NCBI GenBank assembly: GCA_037974665.1
Contig: CM075764.1
Span: forward strand, 83,351,825-83,415,824
Length of the DNA: 64,000 bases
Source: Ehretia macrophylla
Lineage: Eukaryota > Streptophyta > Magnoliopsida > Boraginales > Ehretiaceae
Direction: 5' to 3'
Shown here: positions 21,791 through 35,400 of the stretch, piece after piece
How positions within the stretch are numbered: position 1 is the stretch's first letter
How the letters are laid out: each line of letters opens with the position of its first letter
Position numbers and translations under genes: made by a program
Notes under the pieces: generated by a model
What the model was told of the DNA's origin: nothing
The model's input: only the letters and a program-made list of their open reading frames with translations
Databases searched by the model: none

Positions 21791-22024
21791 GTTAATAATG
21801 CATTAGTAACTCAAAGTGAGCCCAAAAAACCACTATTTTGTCAAGGCTCACCTCTCACTTGTGACAAATCAGTTAAGATTGGATCTTCCATGATCAAACC
21901 AAGTTCATATACATGCAAAGAAAACAAATGTGTCAGCCTCAACTCCCAGGTAGCCGAAAATTCAGGTACTCTGGAAAAAGAAGTGTCAACATCAAGTTCA
22001 AGCTCCATTGACAAGAAAAATTGA
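21791..22024 (+). CDS. Possible 3'-terminal exon, function unknown
   Basis: After a T-rich tract ending TTTTTTGTAG (a good splice acceptor), an open frame of 77 codons runs to a TGA at 22022. It contains EPKKPLFCQGSPLTCDKSVK, then SSYTCKENKCVSLNSQ, and a Ser-rich tail SSSSSIDKKN. It lacks an ATG near its start, so it would be the last exon of a plus-strand gene whose other exons are not visible. It lies just inside the CACTA subterminal array and may be a fragment carried by the transposon. No family recognised. Confidence 0.3.
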   Translation, partial: VNNALVTQSEPKKPLFCQGSPLTCDKSVKIGSSMIKPSSYTCKENKCVSLNSQVAENSGTLEKEVSTSSSSSIDKKN

Positions 22025-23730
22025 AGTTGAAGTCAGTTTGGGGGCATTGATGCATATGCTAATCATGGTTGTGCTGTTGTTTAAGAATGATGAACAATTT
22101 ATCTAATGATGGTTTTATATTAAAGAACAACTAATTTAATTTCCAGTTTTAGAATAATTTACTTTTGAAATTCAATTGGTGTGTATATGACTTTGACTGC
22201 CTTGCGTTGTTGAGGCTTTAATCCATTTTTATTTGGCTAATATGTAGTTTATGTATGATGAAATTCAGTTTGTGTTATTATGATGTCTAATATGCAGGCA
22301 AATTGGTGTGCATTTTGCTGGTGTATATATTCAGCTATCGGTATATGCATTTTTTTTTTTTTTTTACTAATTCAGCAGTGTGTATTTCACAAAAAATGAA
22401 AATGTACAAAAGTGGATCAATCAACCATTACAATGAGAACAAAAAACAAAAGAAAACTAGCCTAAAAAGAATGAACTTAAAAGCACAAGGCTAGCTAGAA
22501 AACCAGAAGAAAGCGAAGAAAATGAATTGTCTCCATCAGCCAAGCGCACTGGCCAGCCAGGCTGATGGGGACAGTAGGGTAGCTATCTCCACTGGCCGAG
22601 CCCACCAGCCAGCTGTTGTGCCTGGCAGGTGGGAATAGAAGGAAACAAGCAATACAACAAAGGAAAAAACTCCCAAAAAACAGAAAGAAGGGGAAAATGG
22701 TGTTGGCGATTTTGCCCTTCAAAATTTTATGAAATTGCGATCATGTGCGCTGCACGTGAGTTTGTCGTTAAAATTGTGAAAGAAAATTGTTAAGGGACTA
22801 ATGGAGGCACAAAAATTAAACATAGAGTACCAAATAATGTCACTTAAAAATTGTGTCTAGTTAACAAAATTGTTAAAAGATAAAAGAACCAATGGAGTAA
22901 TAAACTCCTTACAATTTTACTCTTAGCTTTTGACAATGGGTTAAATTGGTAGACTAAAGTATCTCCTGTGAGTCTAATACCTTCAGATACTTTTGGATTA
23001 AAGGTACCATGTCCCGTGAGATGGAATTTACTCGCAAGATGTCAACAATTTGCTAGGCTATTGACACACAAAGTTACATTGTATTATTTTTTTGCTTAAT
23101 CAACAAGTAATCAATTATATTCCACAAACCGAAAATAATGGCAAGGCTATTTATAAATGTGTCACTTTACAAAAAATAAAAAACTTTGAAACTCAACAAA
23201 TAAGTTCATTAAGACTCCACACATTACAGAGCTCCCTATTGTATCTATTGTTTCTAATCTTCACGTTGATTAGCATCTTAAAGCGCACTTCTCTTTCAAT
23301 TTTAATGTCTAAGTTACATTGTATTATCTTCATGTCTCTCTCAAGAAAACAATGACCACAGGATTTACGCATTTCTTGAAGAACAAAAATGGTATCATTA
23401 TTATTTTCTTTCTTTTTTTTTTCGGTTTACAAGGAAGCAAAAGCTAGAATCATTTCTTCAATCATCTGACGATTAATTAATTGACTTCAAAATATACATG
23501 AAATATACGAAAACCAGGATTGCTGCTGACTAGTTTTGTTATCACTTGGGCTCTGTTTCCATTTAAATATTTCTGTTACAAACGCTATTTCTTGAAGAAC
23601 ACGAACGATATTAATATTTTGCTTTACAATCCCCCAACTTTCTAACCGCAAAAATATATTAGATATAAACATTCCATCAATCTTTTCATTCAAACGTATT
23701 AACAACATTAACCTTAATAAAAATAAGAGT
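22025..23730. other. Gene-free stretch
   Basis: AT-rich DNA with one GC-richer patch (22520-22640, repeated GGCCAGC/CTGGC-like words). No gene, RNA or transposon terminus is supported. Short frames here are not convincing. Confidence 0.4.
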
Positions 23731-23734
23731 AAAA

Positions 23735-24095
23735 AACTTTTAGGTCCCTCTAGTTTTATAAAAATAACTTTTTGGTCTCTTAACTTTTAAAAAATTACTA
23801 TTTGATCCATTTTTTATGAAAAATTAACGAAAAATGTTAACCTTTTTTATGATTTTTCTATTTTATCCTTGGACTCATTTTCTCGCTCATGCATGACATT
23901 ATGCACCATTTTGACAGCCATGAGATATCACCAAAAATTAAAAAAAAATTACCAAAAATCACCAAAAAATTCACAAAATATACCTGTCCAAACCAAAACA
24001 AAAAAATATAATTTCTACAAAATGACTTCAACATCATTATCCATCACAATTAGAGAAGAAATAAACAGAATAATTATCAAGTTAAAAAATATATA
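23735..24095 (+). repeat. Dispersed repeat, copy 1
   Basis: It matches, in inverted orientation, the segment at 47455-47850. Shared text includes a region translating in this copy as MRYHQKLKKNYQKSPKNSQN and later KMTSTS. It starts with TTTTAGGTCCCTCTAGTTTT, of the kind seen at ends of plant Mutator-like MITEs. Host coding status is doubtful. Confidence 0.6.
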
Positions 24096-24552
24096 GAAAT
24101 ATAAGTACCAGTAGGGAAAAGAATAGTGTTATGGTGGAGGGTCAGTCGCGTTACCATATATGAATTTAAATGTCAAACCAGAAGAAGGTAATAGAAGAAA
24201 CAACTTCAACAAGAATAAACTTAAAAGTAACGTTGTGGCCTTTCCACACAGAAAGGCCCTGGAGATAACTAGGCATCCAAGCCCTCAAAAATTAACAAAA
24301 AGGAGTTCGAGGAGAAACCAATATCATAAGGAAAAACAATCAACTCAGCGATCAAGTAACAGAAATGATCAAACATCCAATTGCATTGAGAACTCCAAGA
24401 GAGAGAACTGACTACAATCAAATACTGCATTTCAGAACAATCTATCTCGAGTAAAAACCACCCAAATCGCAATCCTTCCGAAAAGCAATATATATGAATG
24501 AAGACACTGTTCATTGGCTTCGGAATCAGCTCATTCTCGAAACAGATGACAT

Positions 24553-27500
24553 TCACAGCTCAGGTTGCATTTTTTCACATTCTTCCCGTATCGATTGGAA
24601 AAGTACGGAAGATAAATATCGTTCACCAAAGCTTGGAAATACAACCTACAACAAATTAAAATCATAAAATGAGTGGAATCCAAAACCTGAAAGCAAGAAC
24701 CAGGAACAACATTTTATTTTTTCTTCTAAAAGGTGAACTTTTTTCTTTTAATCCCCTTTTCCCCTTCTCTCCCGCCCCCCTAACTTGCTGGCCAGGGGAG
24801 GTACCCCTCCAGCTGGGCTACCACAGACCCAGAACCAGGCACAACATCGATCTTAAGTCACAAAATGGCAACAAATTGGTTTTCGTTATTTATCTTTTAT
24901 ATTAAGCATTTAAGTAGCTTAGGTCGTGCTAGCAGCACCCATCAAATTGCTTTTCTAAAGCATCAATGTTACATTTTATCCTCGTTAGTAGACCTCAGCA
25001 GGTTCCTTCACAAATTTAACAGGGGCAAGACCTCTCATCTTCTTCTTTCATTGTGAAAAGATAGGCAAGAGTCTTTTAGCCCCTGTTTGGATTGCAAGAG
25101 GGAAAAGGAAAGGAAAGTAAAGTGAAGGAAGAAAAATAAAAGAAAGGAAAGGAAATGAATTACTTTGTTTGGATTGTAAAAAAATAATAATGGAAAGGAA
25201 GGGAAATGATTTTATGATTTTTTGTTTGGATTGGAGAAGGAAAGGAAAGAAAATGTTAATTTTAAATGAAAAATTACTTAAGTACCCTTTTTTTATTTTT
25301 TTAACAATGAGATATGTAGGGACAAAAAAGACTTCTTATAACTTTACTTTCCTTTCCCTCCAAAAAACCCCAAATTGAAAGGATTGTAAAATATTTCTCA
25401 TTAAAGGAAATGGAGGGGTTTTGGAACCCCTCCATAACCCTTCCTTCCTCTAAAATTGCAATCCAAACAAGGGAAATGATTGAAAAATTCCTCTCTAACC
25501 TTTCCTTTCCTTTAATATTGCCAATCCAAACAAGCTGTTAGGGTCAAGGCTAGTATGGACAACGATCAAGTTGTATTGAGTTGTTTACCCATGGCACATG
25601 TTATTCTATGATGCTAAAAATTTCTAAATTAGCTATTATTAACTGGGTAGTGGCAGTGGTATTATTCACCAACCCAAAAAGTCTGAAACATTTTGCATTA
25701 GGACAAGCTAATAGCGATGAGATTAATAGGGAATTGACAGATATTTCAGCTCTCAATCCATTTAAATTCCTATATATATCTATGAAAACAGAAGAAATTT
25801 AACCTACCGCGATAAGCTTTCCTGCATTCTCAGGTCTCTTCCCGACCTCGATTGCAGCAGCTGCAGCTGCTCCAGAGGAAATGCCCACCTAATACAAAAA
25901 CACAAATTTCAAAGTGAGGACAACTATATAAATGAGCATGAACATAATTTTAGTGTTCATACAGAAAAGGACATATATTCTTAGGGAAACTGTTTACCTA
26001 TCCGATAGATATATATAGTCTCTAATGTGTATATTGTTGCCTAAAAGAAAAAAATTGGAAGCACTTCTAAACAAGATATACGAAAATCAAGCAGCAGTGC
26101 TGTAAAATTATCACTTTGATGAATGATGAACGTATATATGCTTCACACTTCTGAGGAGTGTAACAGCCGAAACTAGAATCAGATTCAGGTATCAGGTAAT
26201 GACACCAGATCATTTGCTACAAAATATATTAATTTGACCTAGCACAGTCTGCAAGAGAATTTTTTCCTTCTTTCTTCCAAATTTAGTTGTTTCCTTTGGG
26301 GGATTTTCTGGTTTTTCATGCTACGCTAACAATATTTTTACGTGTTCCATATACACTTTTATCCTTCAGGATAAAAAATTAATAGAAAAAAACTACTGGA
26401 TCTGTCATAGTTTCATGGCAAAGAAAACTTCTTTGTTCTGGAACAGAAAACACACGCGCGTCAATTTATATATATACATAAAAAGAGAGGTAAATTTTAT
26501 TGGTTCAGCCTGCTTCAGCAAGATTTATTTCGACGTCTGAAGATCAAAACACGAATAATCTAAAGCACTTACGAACAAGCCTTCTTGAAGTGCTAGTTGT
26601 TTTGCAGTTTCAATAGCTTCATCACTGGAAATCTGAGGGAAATAATTATATAATTAAGTCAAGAGAATTACAGAAGCAATGTAAATGATCATAACTTTGT
26701 GACTAAGCTGTAAATGCTTAGAGGAAACATCAACTATAAAGATAATTACATTGATATCCAACATAAGGGAACAGACAGTTCACAGCCCATAAAGAAAGCA
26801 GCGCAAGCTATGATGACAAAATTTACACAAGCATATTAGAGAGAACGCACATAATAATGAGGATGCATAGGAACTTGATATTGATCATGCATCATTTTGC
26901 TGCCATGCTATTACAAAGTATTCAACTAGACCTAGTTATTGCTAACTTCAGACCAAAATATACCAAGACGGAAAATCATCATTACAGATCATATAAAGAA
27001 CACTCCACCATCCAAAACAACTTTCTCAACTTGGATGTGCAAAAAATTCAAAAGTTCCCTTCTTGACACTTTAAAATGATAATGAAGGTGATCAATGGCA
27101 ATGCTCGCATTCAATTAGATACAGGATACATAAAACACCAAATGATGCAAAGACATTATTATCCTTGTTTTTGCCTTTCCAGGAGAATCAAAAGGAATTT
27201 TAATCTACAAAAGATCTAAAAATACATATATTTTCTTTTAACCCAAAGACATTATATAACATAGTTCAAGCAAAATGACTGTTCAAAAGATTCAGGAGGA
27301 ATTTAAGCAAGAAAGAAATCAAATCACATTTTGATGTTCATACTGATAATTAATATTATTATAATGTACAGAAGGTGAATCAAATCTATTGAGAAAAATA
27401 AAAGACAGACCTCTATGACTTCATCCATCACGTCTTGATCTAAATTCTTTGGGATAAAACCTGCTCCAATCCCTTGAATTTTGTGAGGGCCTGCATTTCA

Positions 27501-30500
27501 AATTGCAGCAAATAGAACAAGACAAAGATTTGATTTTGAAGTCAAAAGGACATTTGACAACTTTGGTGTCATCTTACCAGGCTTTCCACCAGACAGTATG
27601 TTGCTTTCTGTGGGTTCAACACCAATAACCTGATACAATTATGACACCATAAGAAATGCAATTTCAAATTTAGCCCCATTACGTAGGACACTTCCATGAG
27701 CTAGTACTGCATAACTTCCCGAGTTGCGCAGTCTTATTTCATTGTTGGTTACATGCTTAGCAACTACTGATGACATTTATGACAGATCCAAACAATTTTA
27801 AGAGCAGAAACATTACCTTAACACTAGGTTTTCTCTCTTTTAGGAAGCGACCAACACCCGATATAGTACCACCAGTTCCTATTCCCGCAACAAGTATGTC
27901 TACCTTGCCTTTAGTATCTTCCCAGATTTCTGGACCAGTTGTTTCATAGTGAATCTGCAGAATATGTGCGAATACAAATTCTCAGAAACCTAAGCTGATA
28001 TTTCCCCGATCAAGAAATACATAGAAAAGAAAACAGAAATGCAACTCTGAATCAGATGGTTAAAAAGTTATCTCACTTTAGTTAAGATCATTAGACAAGA
28101 CGAAGGGAGAAAGGAAAAAAAAAAACCCGAGGAAGTTCAACAAAAACATTGCATGGATGACATTAGAATAAACTATGAGAATGATGTGCCAACATGAAAC
28201 CTTGGGATTTGCAGGGTTGTCAAATTGTTGAAGCATATATGCATTTGGTGTGCTTTTCAATATCTCTTCAGCTTTCTCAACAGCTCCTATCATGCCTTTG
28301 GCTGGAGCTGTTAAAACAAGCTCAGCTCCAAATGCTCTTAGAAGGACCCTTCTCTCCAGACTCATTGATGCAGGCATTGTCAAGATGAGCTTGTATCCTT
28401 TGGAAGCAGCAATAAATGCAAGCCCTATGCCCGTGTTACCACTTGTAGGTTCAACCAACACACTCTAGAAAAGAAGGAAATAAATATATTACAATAAGAA
28501 CAATGGAAAACAGATTTACGTAATAATAGTGAGTGAACCAATTAACATAGGGGCTGATGTGCCAGTATAGTGCACATTATAAATTGAGCAACAGTGTATT
28601 TCAAGAAAATCCACATAAGTAAGCTTCTGCTTAGGTGTAATTCCCAACGGGTCACTATTTGAACCATATGCGGAGCTATGTTTTATTCATGGTTGGTTGG
28701 AATTTTTTCTTTAGTGTTAAAAGAATAATATAACCCCCACTTCTCATCACATATTTTCTTTTTGACCAACCAATGTGGGTTGGATTCGTTTCATCAAAAC
28801 CAAAAAACACAACGTGAGAAAGAATGATGTTTTGCTGAGTGAAGAGAGAACATAGAGAGAGAAATGAAGAGAGAAAGGAGAGGAAAATATAGGAAAAAAC
28901 TGCACAGTTTTCACCAAACGGATGACTAAACGGTGATTTCTTATTTGATTGAGATGAAATTTGGTGAGTAGGTTCACGACTCAAGCTTTTATAGTGTGAA
29001 CGGTGGAGATCGATTTTTCCATTTTCTGCAGCGTATACAATAGTTCATTTTCTTGGTAATTTCCTTCATTATTTAAACAAGTTTATTTAGGTTAGTTTTT
29101 AATTTATAAATTATTTTTATTTGTTTCATAATTGATGAAGGTTCGCATTGATATTGAAATATTCATTGTTTAGTGTTATAGTTGATTTTCATATATGAAT
29201 ATGATAGATGTTTGTTATTTTTGTATAGTATAATTTAAATAAAAAATTTATGCCTTCTTAATTGCCCCCGACCCCTGGTTACTATCCCAGCAATGTAGTC
29301 CCCCTTGACCCCCGGTGTCTGGCTTCGCCTCTAATTTGAACCATAGATGAGAACGGGAGTCAAGTGGGGGAAGTTGATCCCCTTGATTTTGGAGAAAAAA
29401 CTCTTGAAATATGTTAGAACACCATATGTATACTCTGATAGATGTTGAATGACGTTGCTTCAAGTGCCTATGCAAACCAAAGTTGCATTAGGGAGCATAT
29501 GTTGAGATGAAAATCTTTTGTAAAGACAACTGAACGAAAAAATTGCCCCCTATTCTAGCATCAGCCCTAACTTGAAACACTTGAGGCCTTCCGTACCTTT
29601 TTACAGTGTAACAGATTAATAACAAGCTGAGCCACTAGAAGAACTCAATTTCAGTTCGATTTTTCTACACTTAGATATATTTACCATTTCAGCATTTATA
29701 TGTATAAACCTCCTTCCTTTTCATGATATCCACAATGCAGTACACAGTTTTTCTGCATTAATTTGATAAAAATACCTAAATATATGGAATTGGGTTAAAC
29801 ACACAACTGAACCACAAAATCACAGAGAAAACACCACCATCAGGTACAGGGACATTCAAGGGCAGATAGAATAGAAGACTGTTAGAAGTGCCAAAAGATC
29901 AATGAAAAACTAATGTCAACATGTAGAAGCAGTCACTGACTCACCTCCATGATGACAGATTGCAAGTATTCCTTCTGCACTTGTGATTTAAAACAAAAGA
30001 TGTTTACCATGGCCGAAACATTACATATAGGTCCATGGAAAAGGTCAAACATCAATCATTCAGCTCAACAGCATTTTAAATTGCTGGTACATAGTTAGAT
30101 CCTTCCTATCTAGCTGTTATTCCAAGAGGGTACACGAGCCTAGATTATAAGCTGAATTCTTAAAGTTTCAGCTTTCTTGCCATGTAAACTCAAAACAACC
30201 AACAATCCTCTAATCAACACATGTTGCATTCCCAGCATAAAGACAAACACATTTAAACCCAAATAATCACTTTCGAAGTTAAATGCATCTGTACATAGGC
30301 AGCATCTATTTTACAAATTCTGAAAAAATACCAGAGATGGATATGCCATGTAGATACGTCATCTTACCTTGCCTGGAGTTATAACTCCCCGCTGTTCAGC
30401 ATCAAGAATCATACTGTTTCCTATCCTGAAAGCAAATACATTATGTCAAGAAATGGTAAAGGTATCAAGCAGTAGATGTTTCACATAGCATGGCAATTAG

Positions 30501-32331
30501 ACCATGCTTGAAGCATCAGCAGAAGAGCAATATATTTAGATTATAGAAGTCACTCAACACCATATAACTAAAACTGACACAAATATTTGGCAAATCGGAC
30601 AATGTTAAGGTTTAAGATAAAAATTTTGTTAGGGGTATCAGATTATTTGTTAATAAATGATATGAGTCAAAGAATAAGGAATAAGCTTTCGAACTTGAAA
30701 AACAAGGGGCCTTTTTTGCAAATATTCAACAAAGCCTTTTGTAAAGAGGAGGTGTTCTGAAAAAGAATGATATAAAGACATAGAAACAATCTAGAGCATT
30801 CTTGATTCTGAAACTACAAGAAGAAAACAGATAGCAGCCTCTCATCCTTTATGGAGATCAGTTCTTTACAACCCATTTTAAAGAAAATGAATAAACCAAA
30901 TGAAATTTCTGCCCCATTTTCTTGTTGATGCAGTTACAGGAATACAGAAAAGTCCTCTCAGAGACAGCACCAAACAAACCAGAGAAACGGGTTTTATGTG
31001 GATCAGCACAAGATTAATAGTGATGCTAAGACCAACTAACCAAAACACATCACAGACTAAGACTTTGTATGATCGATTGTGTAAAAGAAAGAGAAATCCA
31101 TAAATCCCAGAATCATCTCAAATAACAAAAAAGAGATCCTCTATCTTATATGAAATATTTGTATTGGAAAATCTCTAATTCTAAGAAATATCTTAAGCGC
31201 GAAACAAAAATTTCCCTCACCTATCCTTGACACTGCAGCATGGCTCCATAATTTCAAGCTTTGCAGCTATATGTGCAACAGAGCCCTTTGCAATGTTATT
31301 CAAATACACCATTGGTGTATTCCCTATGAGCTGCCACACCAACACAGTAAACAGAATAAATAAGAAGTAAATATAGCACCAAAGTAATAGACATTTCTGT
31401 ATGAAACAATAAGTGGGGCATATGAATTTCATGAATAATCATAATTCTTCTGGCCAAATGTTAATTGCCCGAGTCAACCAACCTTTAAACGAAATTATGC
31501 AAGCCACATACATTTAATCAATTCCATTTTTCTCTTTTAATAAAAGATGTCGCACACACAAGCAGCGTGAGTCTAATAGATTCAATGATGCCATTATCAT
31601 TTTCATAAGCATGAAATTGCCATTTTTCTGCAAAATGGTATATCAATTCTCAATGTCTGCACAGCAGTTGACTCAATTTTCAATTTTCCAAACATCATCT
31701 TACCATGTATTCTCCAACACAAGCTGTCTCATTTTACAATAAACTGCATCAAAAGATGCACGTGGAGACACGATATGAGAGTGGTATTACGAGATTAAGT
31801 AATAACTTTAATTAACCATTTCACACCAGACGGATGGAGATAATTATTCTTAATCCTGCGAAAAATGAAACTAATCTCGCTTGCGTGATCCAAGTTCTAG
31901 GCCTAGGGAGCACAGAATGTCTTAAACTAACAATTGTAACCAAGATTTAACATCTTCAATACGAGGATACAACAAGTCAACACTCCACAAATATTAAGTC
32001 AACGATAATGAATAAGACCCAGAAAATAAATAAATCCAAGTAAAAAAAATGAGATGAAAATGGGGGATTTGATAAAATCACTCACCTGAGTAACATCCTC
32101 GGCTATGTTAAGACCTTCGACCTCTGTTTGAGACTGAGGTTGCTGTACGGACACAGCCTTGATAGAACAAGGAAATGCAACATTTCTTCTCTTGTTGTTG
32201 ATGTTGTTGACATTGAGATGGTTCTTCTTGAGGCATGTCGGAAGGCCTCCGAAACGACACCGTGTCGAGAAGGCAGCTGTTTCAGGGCAGGGTTTGCTGA
32301 TGAAACAAGAAGAGGAAGAGGAGGTGGCCAT
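24553..32331 (-). CDS. Cysteine synthase (O-acetylserine (thiol) lyase), plastid type
   Basis: Makes L-cysteine from O-acetylserine and sulfide with pyridoxal phosphate; in plants it also binds serine acetyltransferase in the cysteine synthase complex. Ten exons on the minus strand: 32331-32086, 31330-31221, 30425-30368, 28464-28201, 27954-27817, 27629-27578, 27490-27411, 26632-26573, 25888-25808, 24645-24553. All junctions are GT-AG and in phase; the spliced CDS is 1182 bases, 393 residues, the usual length of organellar isoforms. Residues 1 to about 60 are Ser-rich and basic, a transit peptide. Catalytic Lys117 lies in CCSVKDR, the phosphate loop TSGNTG at 145-150, GIGTGGT at 250-256, and ISSGAA near 339-344 holds the Ser facing the cofactor nitrogen. 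The EPCCSVKDR variant and the end [10 protein letters not shown] match the chloroplast isoform (OASB in Arabidopsis). All key residues are intact. Introns 3 and 9 hold repeats. Confidence 0.95.
25074..25545. repeat. Foldback/MITE in the last intron of the cysteine synthase gene
   Basis: Left end AGCCCCTGTTTGGATTGCAA and right end TTGCCAATCCAAACAAGC are inverted copies. Additional inner GTTTGGATTG and CAATCCAAAC words and purine-rich/pyrimidine-rich arms (GGAAAGGAAAG against CTTTCCTTTCC) continue the inversion. Length about 470 bp. No coding. Confidence 0.75.
28600..29575. other. Repeat-like insert in intron 3 of the cysteine synthase gene
   Basis: Intron 3 (28465-30367) is 1.9 kb. This part has repeat-like content: a purine-rich block at 28850-28900 and a GC-rich tail near 29265-29330 (GCCCCCGACCCCTGG, GGCTTCGCC) similar to the ends at 18995-19045, 20010-20030 and 53355-53395. 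No terminal inverted repeats were fixed and the frames in it are not genes. Confidence 0.35.
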
Positions 32332-32430
32332 TCTTTTCTACTTCTGCTTTGATATGTTTCAACGCTCTCTACTCGCTTCTTTCTTATCTTGATCTATCAA
32401 TTTATTGCGTGTTGTTCGGGTACATTGACG

Positions 32431-35400
32431 ATTTTGGAATATTTTGACTTTATATAAAAAAAAAATATCTTTTCAAATTTTGTTGTTTCCTTGTAAGTTT
32501 GTTATACGATGTCGTGTTGACAAAAAAACAAAAAGAGTATTGTCTAAGATTGTCAACCTCCAACGACACCACACCAATAGGAGAAAATTGGCCAAGCATT
32601 ATTGATTATTGGTAACTTTGTATAAAGATTCCAATATATATATATATATGACAAAGGGTCATCTTATGATGTGAGGTTATAGAATTAACGATATGACCTT
32701 TTAAAATTCTTTTATTAAAGAGCTCAAATTTAAAAAGAAAAAAGGGTCCCTATATTATGACACAAGGTCATTTTATGTTTTGAGGTTGTTCTAAGGACAA
32801 ATTTCATCATTAGTCCTCATATTTATTAAAATTTTTAATTTGGTCCTTAATGTTAATCCTAATGTTACTAAAAATGGTACAATTGGTACCAACTATTAAG
32901 TCAGTGTTACAAAACTAACGGTTTGAAGGTTAAAAATGTCTTCTTATCTAATTTTTTTGAGTGAAGTACATCAGACCCTCCTGTGGTTTGACATAAGTGA
33001 ATCGGAGCCTCTTATGTTTCAAAAACTAGTATAAGTAGTCTTTGTGTTTTGGTAAAAGTACACACATGCCCCCGTCATCCCTTTTTCCGTCAACAGAGTT
33101 AACAGACATGAAAAAAAGATACATTTGCCCTCATATAATTAAAAGACATTTTTGCCCTCATTCTGCATTTTGGAATATTCTGGCTTTATACTCTTTTCAA
33201 ACTTTGTTGTTTACTTGTAAGTTTGTGATACGATGTCGTGTTGACAAAAAAACTAAAAGATACAATGTTGTCCAAGATTGTCAACCTTCAACGAAACCAC
33301 ACCAATACAAGGAAATTGGCCAAGCATTATTGATTATTGGTAACTTTGTATAAAGATTCCAATATATATATATAGGACAAAGGGTCATCTTATGATGTGA
33401 GGTTATAGAATTAACGATATAGACTTTTAAAATTCTTTTATTAAAGAGCTCAAATTTAAAAAGAAAAAAGGGTCCCCATGTTATGACAAAAAGTCATTTT
33501 ATGTTTTGAGGTTGTTCTAAGGACAAATTTCATCATTAGTCCTCATATTTATTAAAATTTTTAATTTGGTCCTTAATGTTAATCCTAGTGTTACTAAAAA
33601 TGGTGCAATTGGTACCAACTATTAAGTCAGTGTTACAAAACTAACGGTTTGAAGGTTAAAAATGTCTTCTTATCTAATTTTTTTGGGTGAAGTGTTTTAG
33701 ACCCTCCTGTGGTTTGACATAAGTGAATCGGTGCCCCTTATGTTTCAAAAACTAACATAAGTAGTCTTTGTGTTTTGGTAAAAGTGCACTGTGCCCCCTC
33801 CATCATTTTCCGTCAACAGAGCTAACGGACATGAAAAAAAGATACATTTGCCCTCATATAATTAAAAGACATTTTTGCCCTCATTCTGCATTTTGGAATA
33901 TTATGGCTTTATAGTCTTTTCAAACTTTGTTGTTTACTCGTAAGTTTGTGATTCGATGTTGTGTTGACAAAAAAAACTAAACGATACAATGTTGTCCAAG
34001 ATTGTCAACCTTCAACAACACTATACTAATACGAGGAAATTGGCCAGCATTATTGATTATTGGAAACTTTGTATAAAGATTCTAATATATATATATATAT
34101 ATACACGACAAAGGGTCATCTTATGATGTGAGGTTATAGAATTAACGATATGACCTTTTAAAATTCTTTTATTAAAGAACTCAAATTTAAAAAGAAAAAA
34201 GGGTCCCCATGTTATGACAAAACGTCATTTTATGTTTTGAGGTTGTTCTAAGGACAAATTTCATCATTAGTCCTCATATTTATTAAAAATTTTAATTTGG
34301 TCCTTAATGTTAATCCTAATGTTACTAAAAATGGTACAATTGATACCAACTATTAAGTCAGTGTTACAAAACTAACGGTTTGAAGGTTAAAAATGTCTTC
34401 TTATCTAATTTTTTTGGGTGAAGTGCATCAGACTCTCCTGTCGTTTGACATAAGTAAATCGGTGCCCCTTATGTTTCAAAAACTAACATAAGTAGTCTCT
34501 GTATTTTGGTAAAAGTGCACACGTGCCCCCTCCACCCATTTTCCATCAACAAAGCTAACGGACATGAAAAAAAGATACATTTGTCCTCATATAATTAAAA
34601 GACATTTTTGCCCTCATTCTGCATTTTGGAATATTCTGGCTTTATACTCTTTTAAAACTTTGTTGTTTACTTGTAAGTTTGTGATACGATGTCGTGTTGA
34701 CAAAAAAACTAAAAGATACAATGTTGTCCAAGATTGTCAACCTTCAACGACACCACACTAATACAAGGAAATTGGCCAAGCACTATTGATTATTGGTAAC
34801 TTTGTATAAAGATTCCAATATATATATATATGACAAAGGGTCATCTTATGATGTGAGGTTATAGAATTAACGATATGACCTTTTAAAATTCTTTTATTAA
34901 AGAGCTCAAATTTAAAAAGAAAAAAGGGTCCCCATGTTATGACAAAGGGTCATTTTATGTTTTGAGGTTGTTCTAAGGACAAATTTCATCATTAGTCCTC
35001 ATATTTATTAAAATTTTTAATTTGGTCCTTAATGTTAATCCTAATGTTACTAAAAATGGTGCAATTGGTACCAACTATTAAGCCAGTGTTACATAACCTA
35101 ACGGTTTGAAGGTTAAAAATGTCTTCTTATCTAATTTTTTTGGGTGAAGTGCACCAGACCCCCCTATGGTTTGACATAAGTGAATCGATGCCCCTTGTGT
35201 TTCAAAAACTAGCATAAGTAGTCCATGTATTTTGATAAAAGTGCACACATGCCCCCTCCATCCCTTTTCCGTCAACAGAGCTAACGAACATGAAAAAAAG
35301 ACACATTTGCCATCATATAATTAAAAGACATTTTTTCCCTCATTCTGCATTTTGGAATATTCTGGCTTTATACTCTTTTCAAACTTTGTTGTTTACTTGT

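Noticed and set aside
28676..28984. Minus-strand frames in intron 3 of cysteine synthase
   Set aside because: Purine-rich repeat-like DNA; no homology and no splice consistency with the gene.
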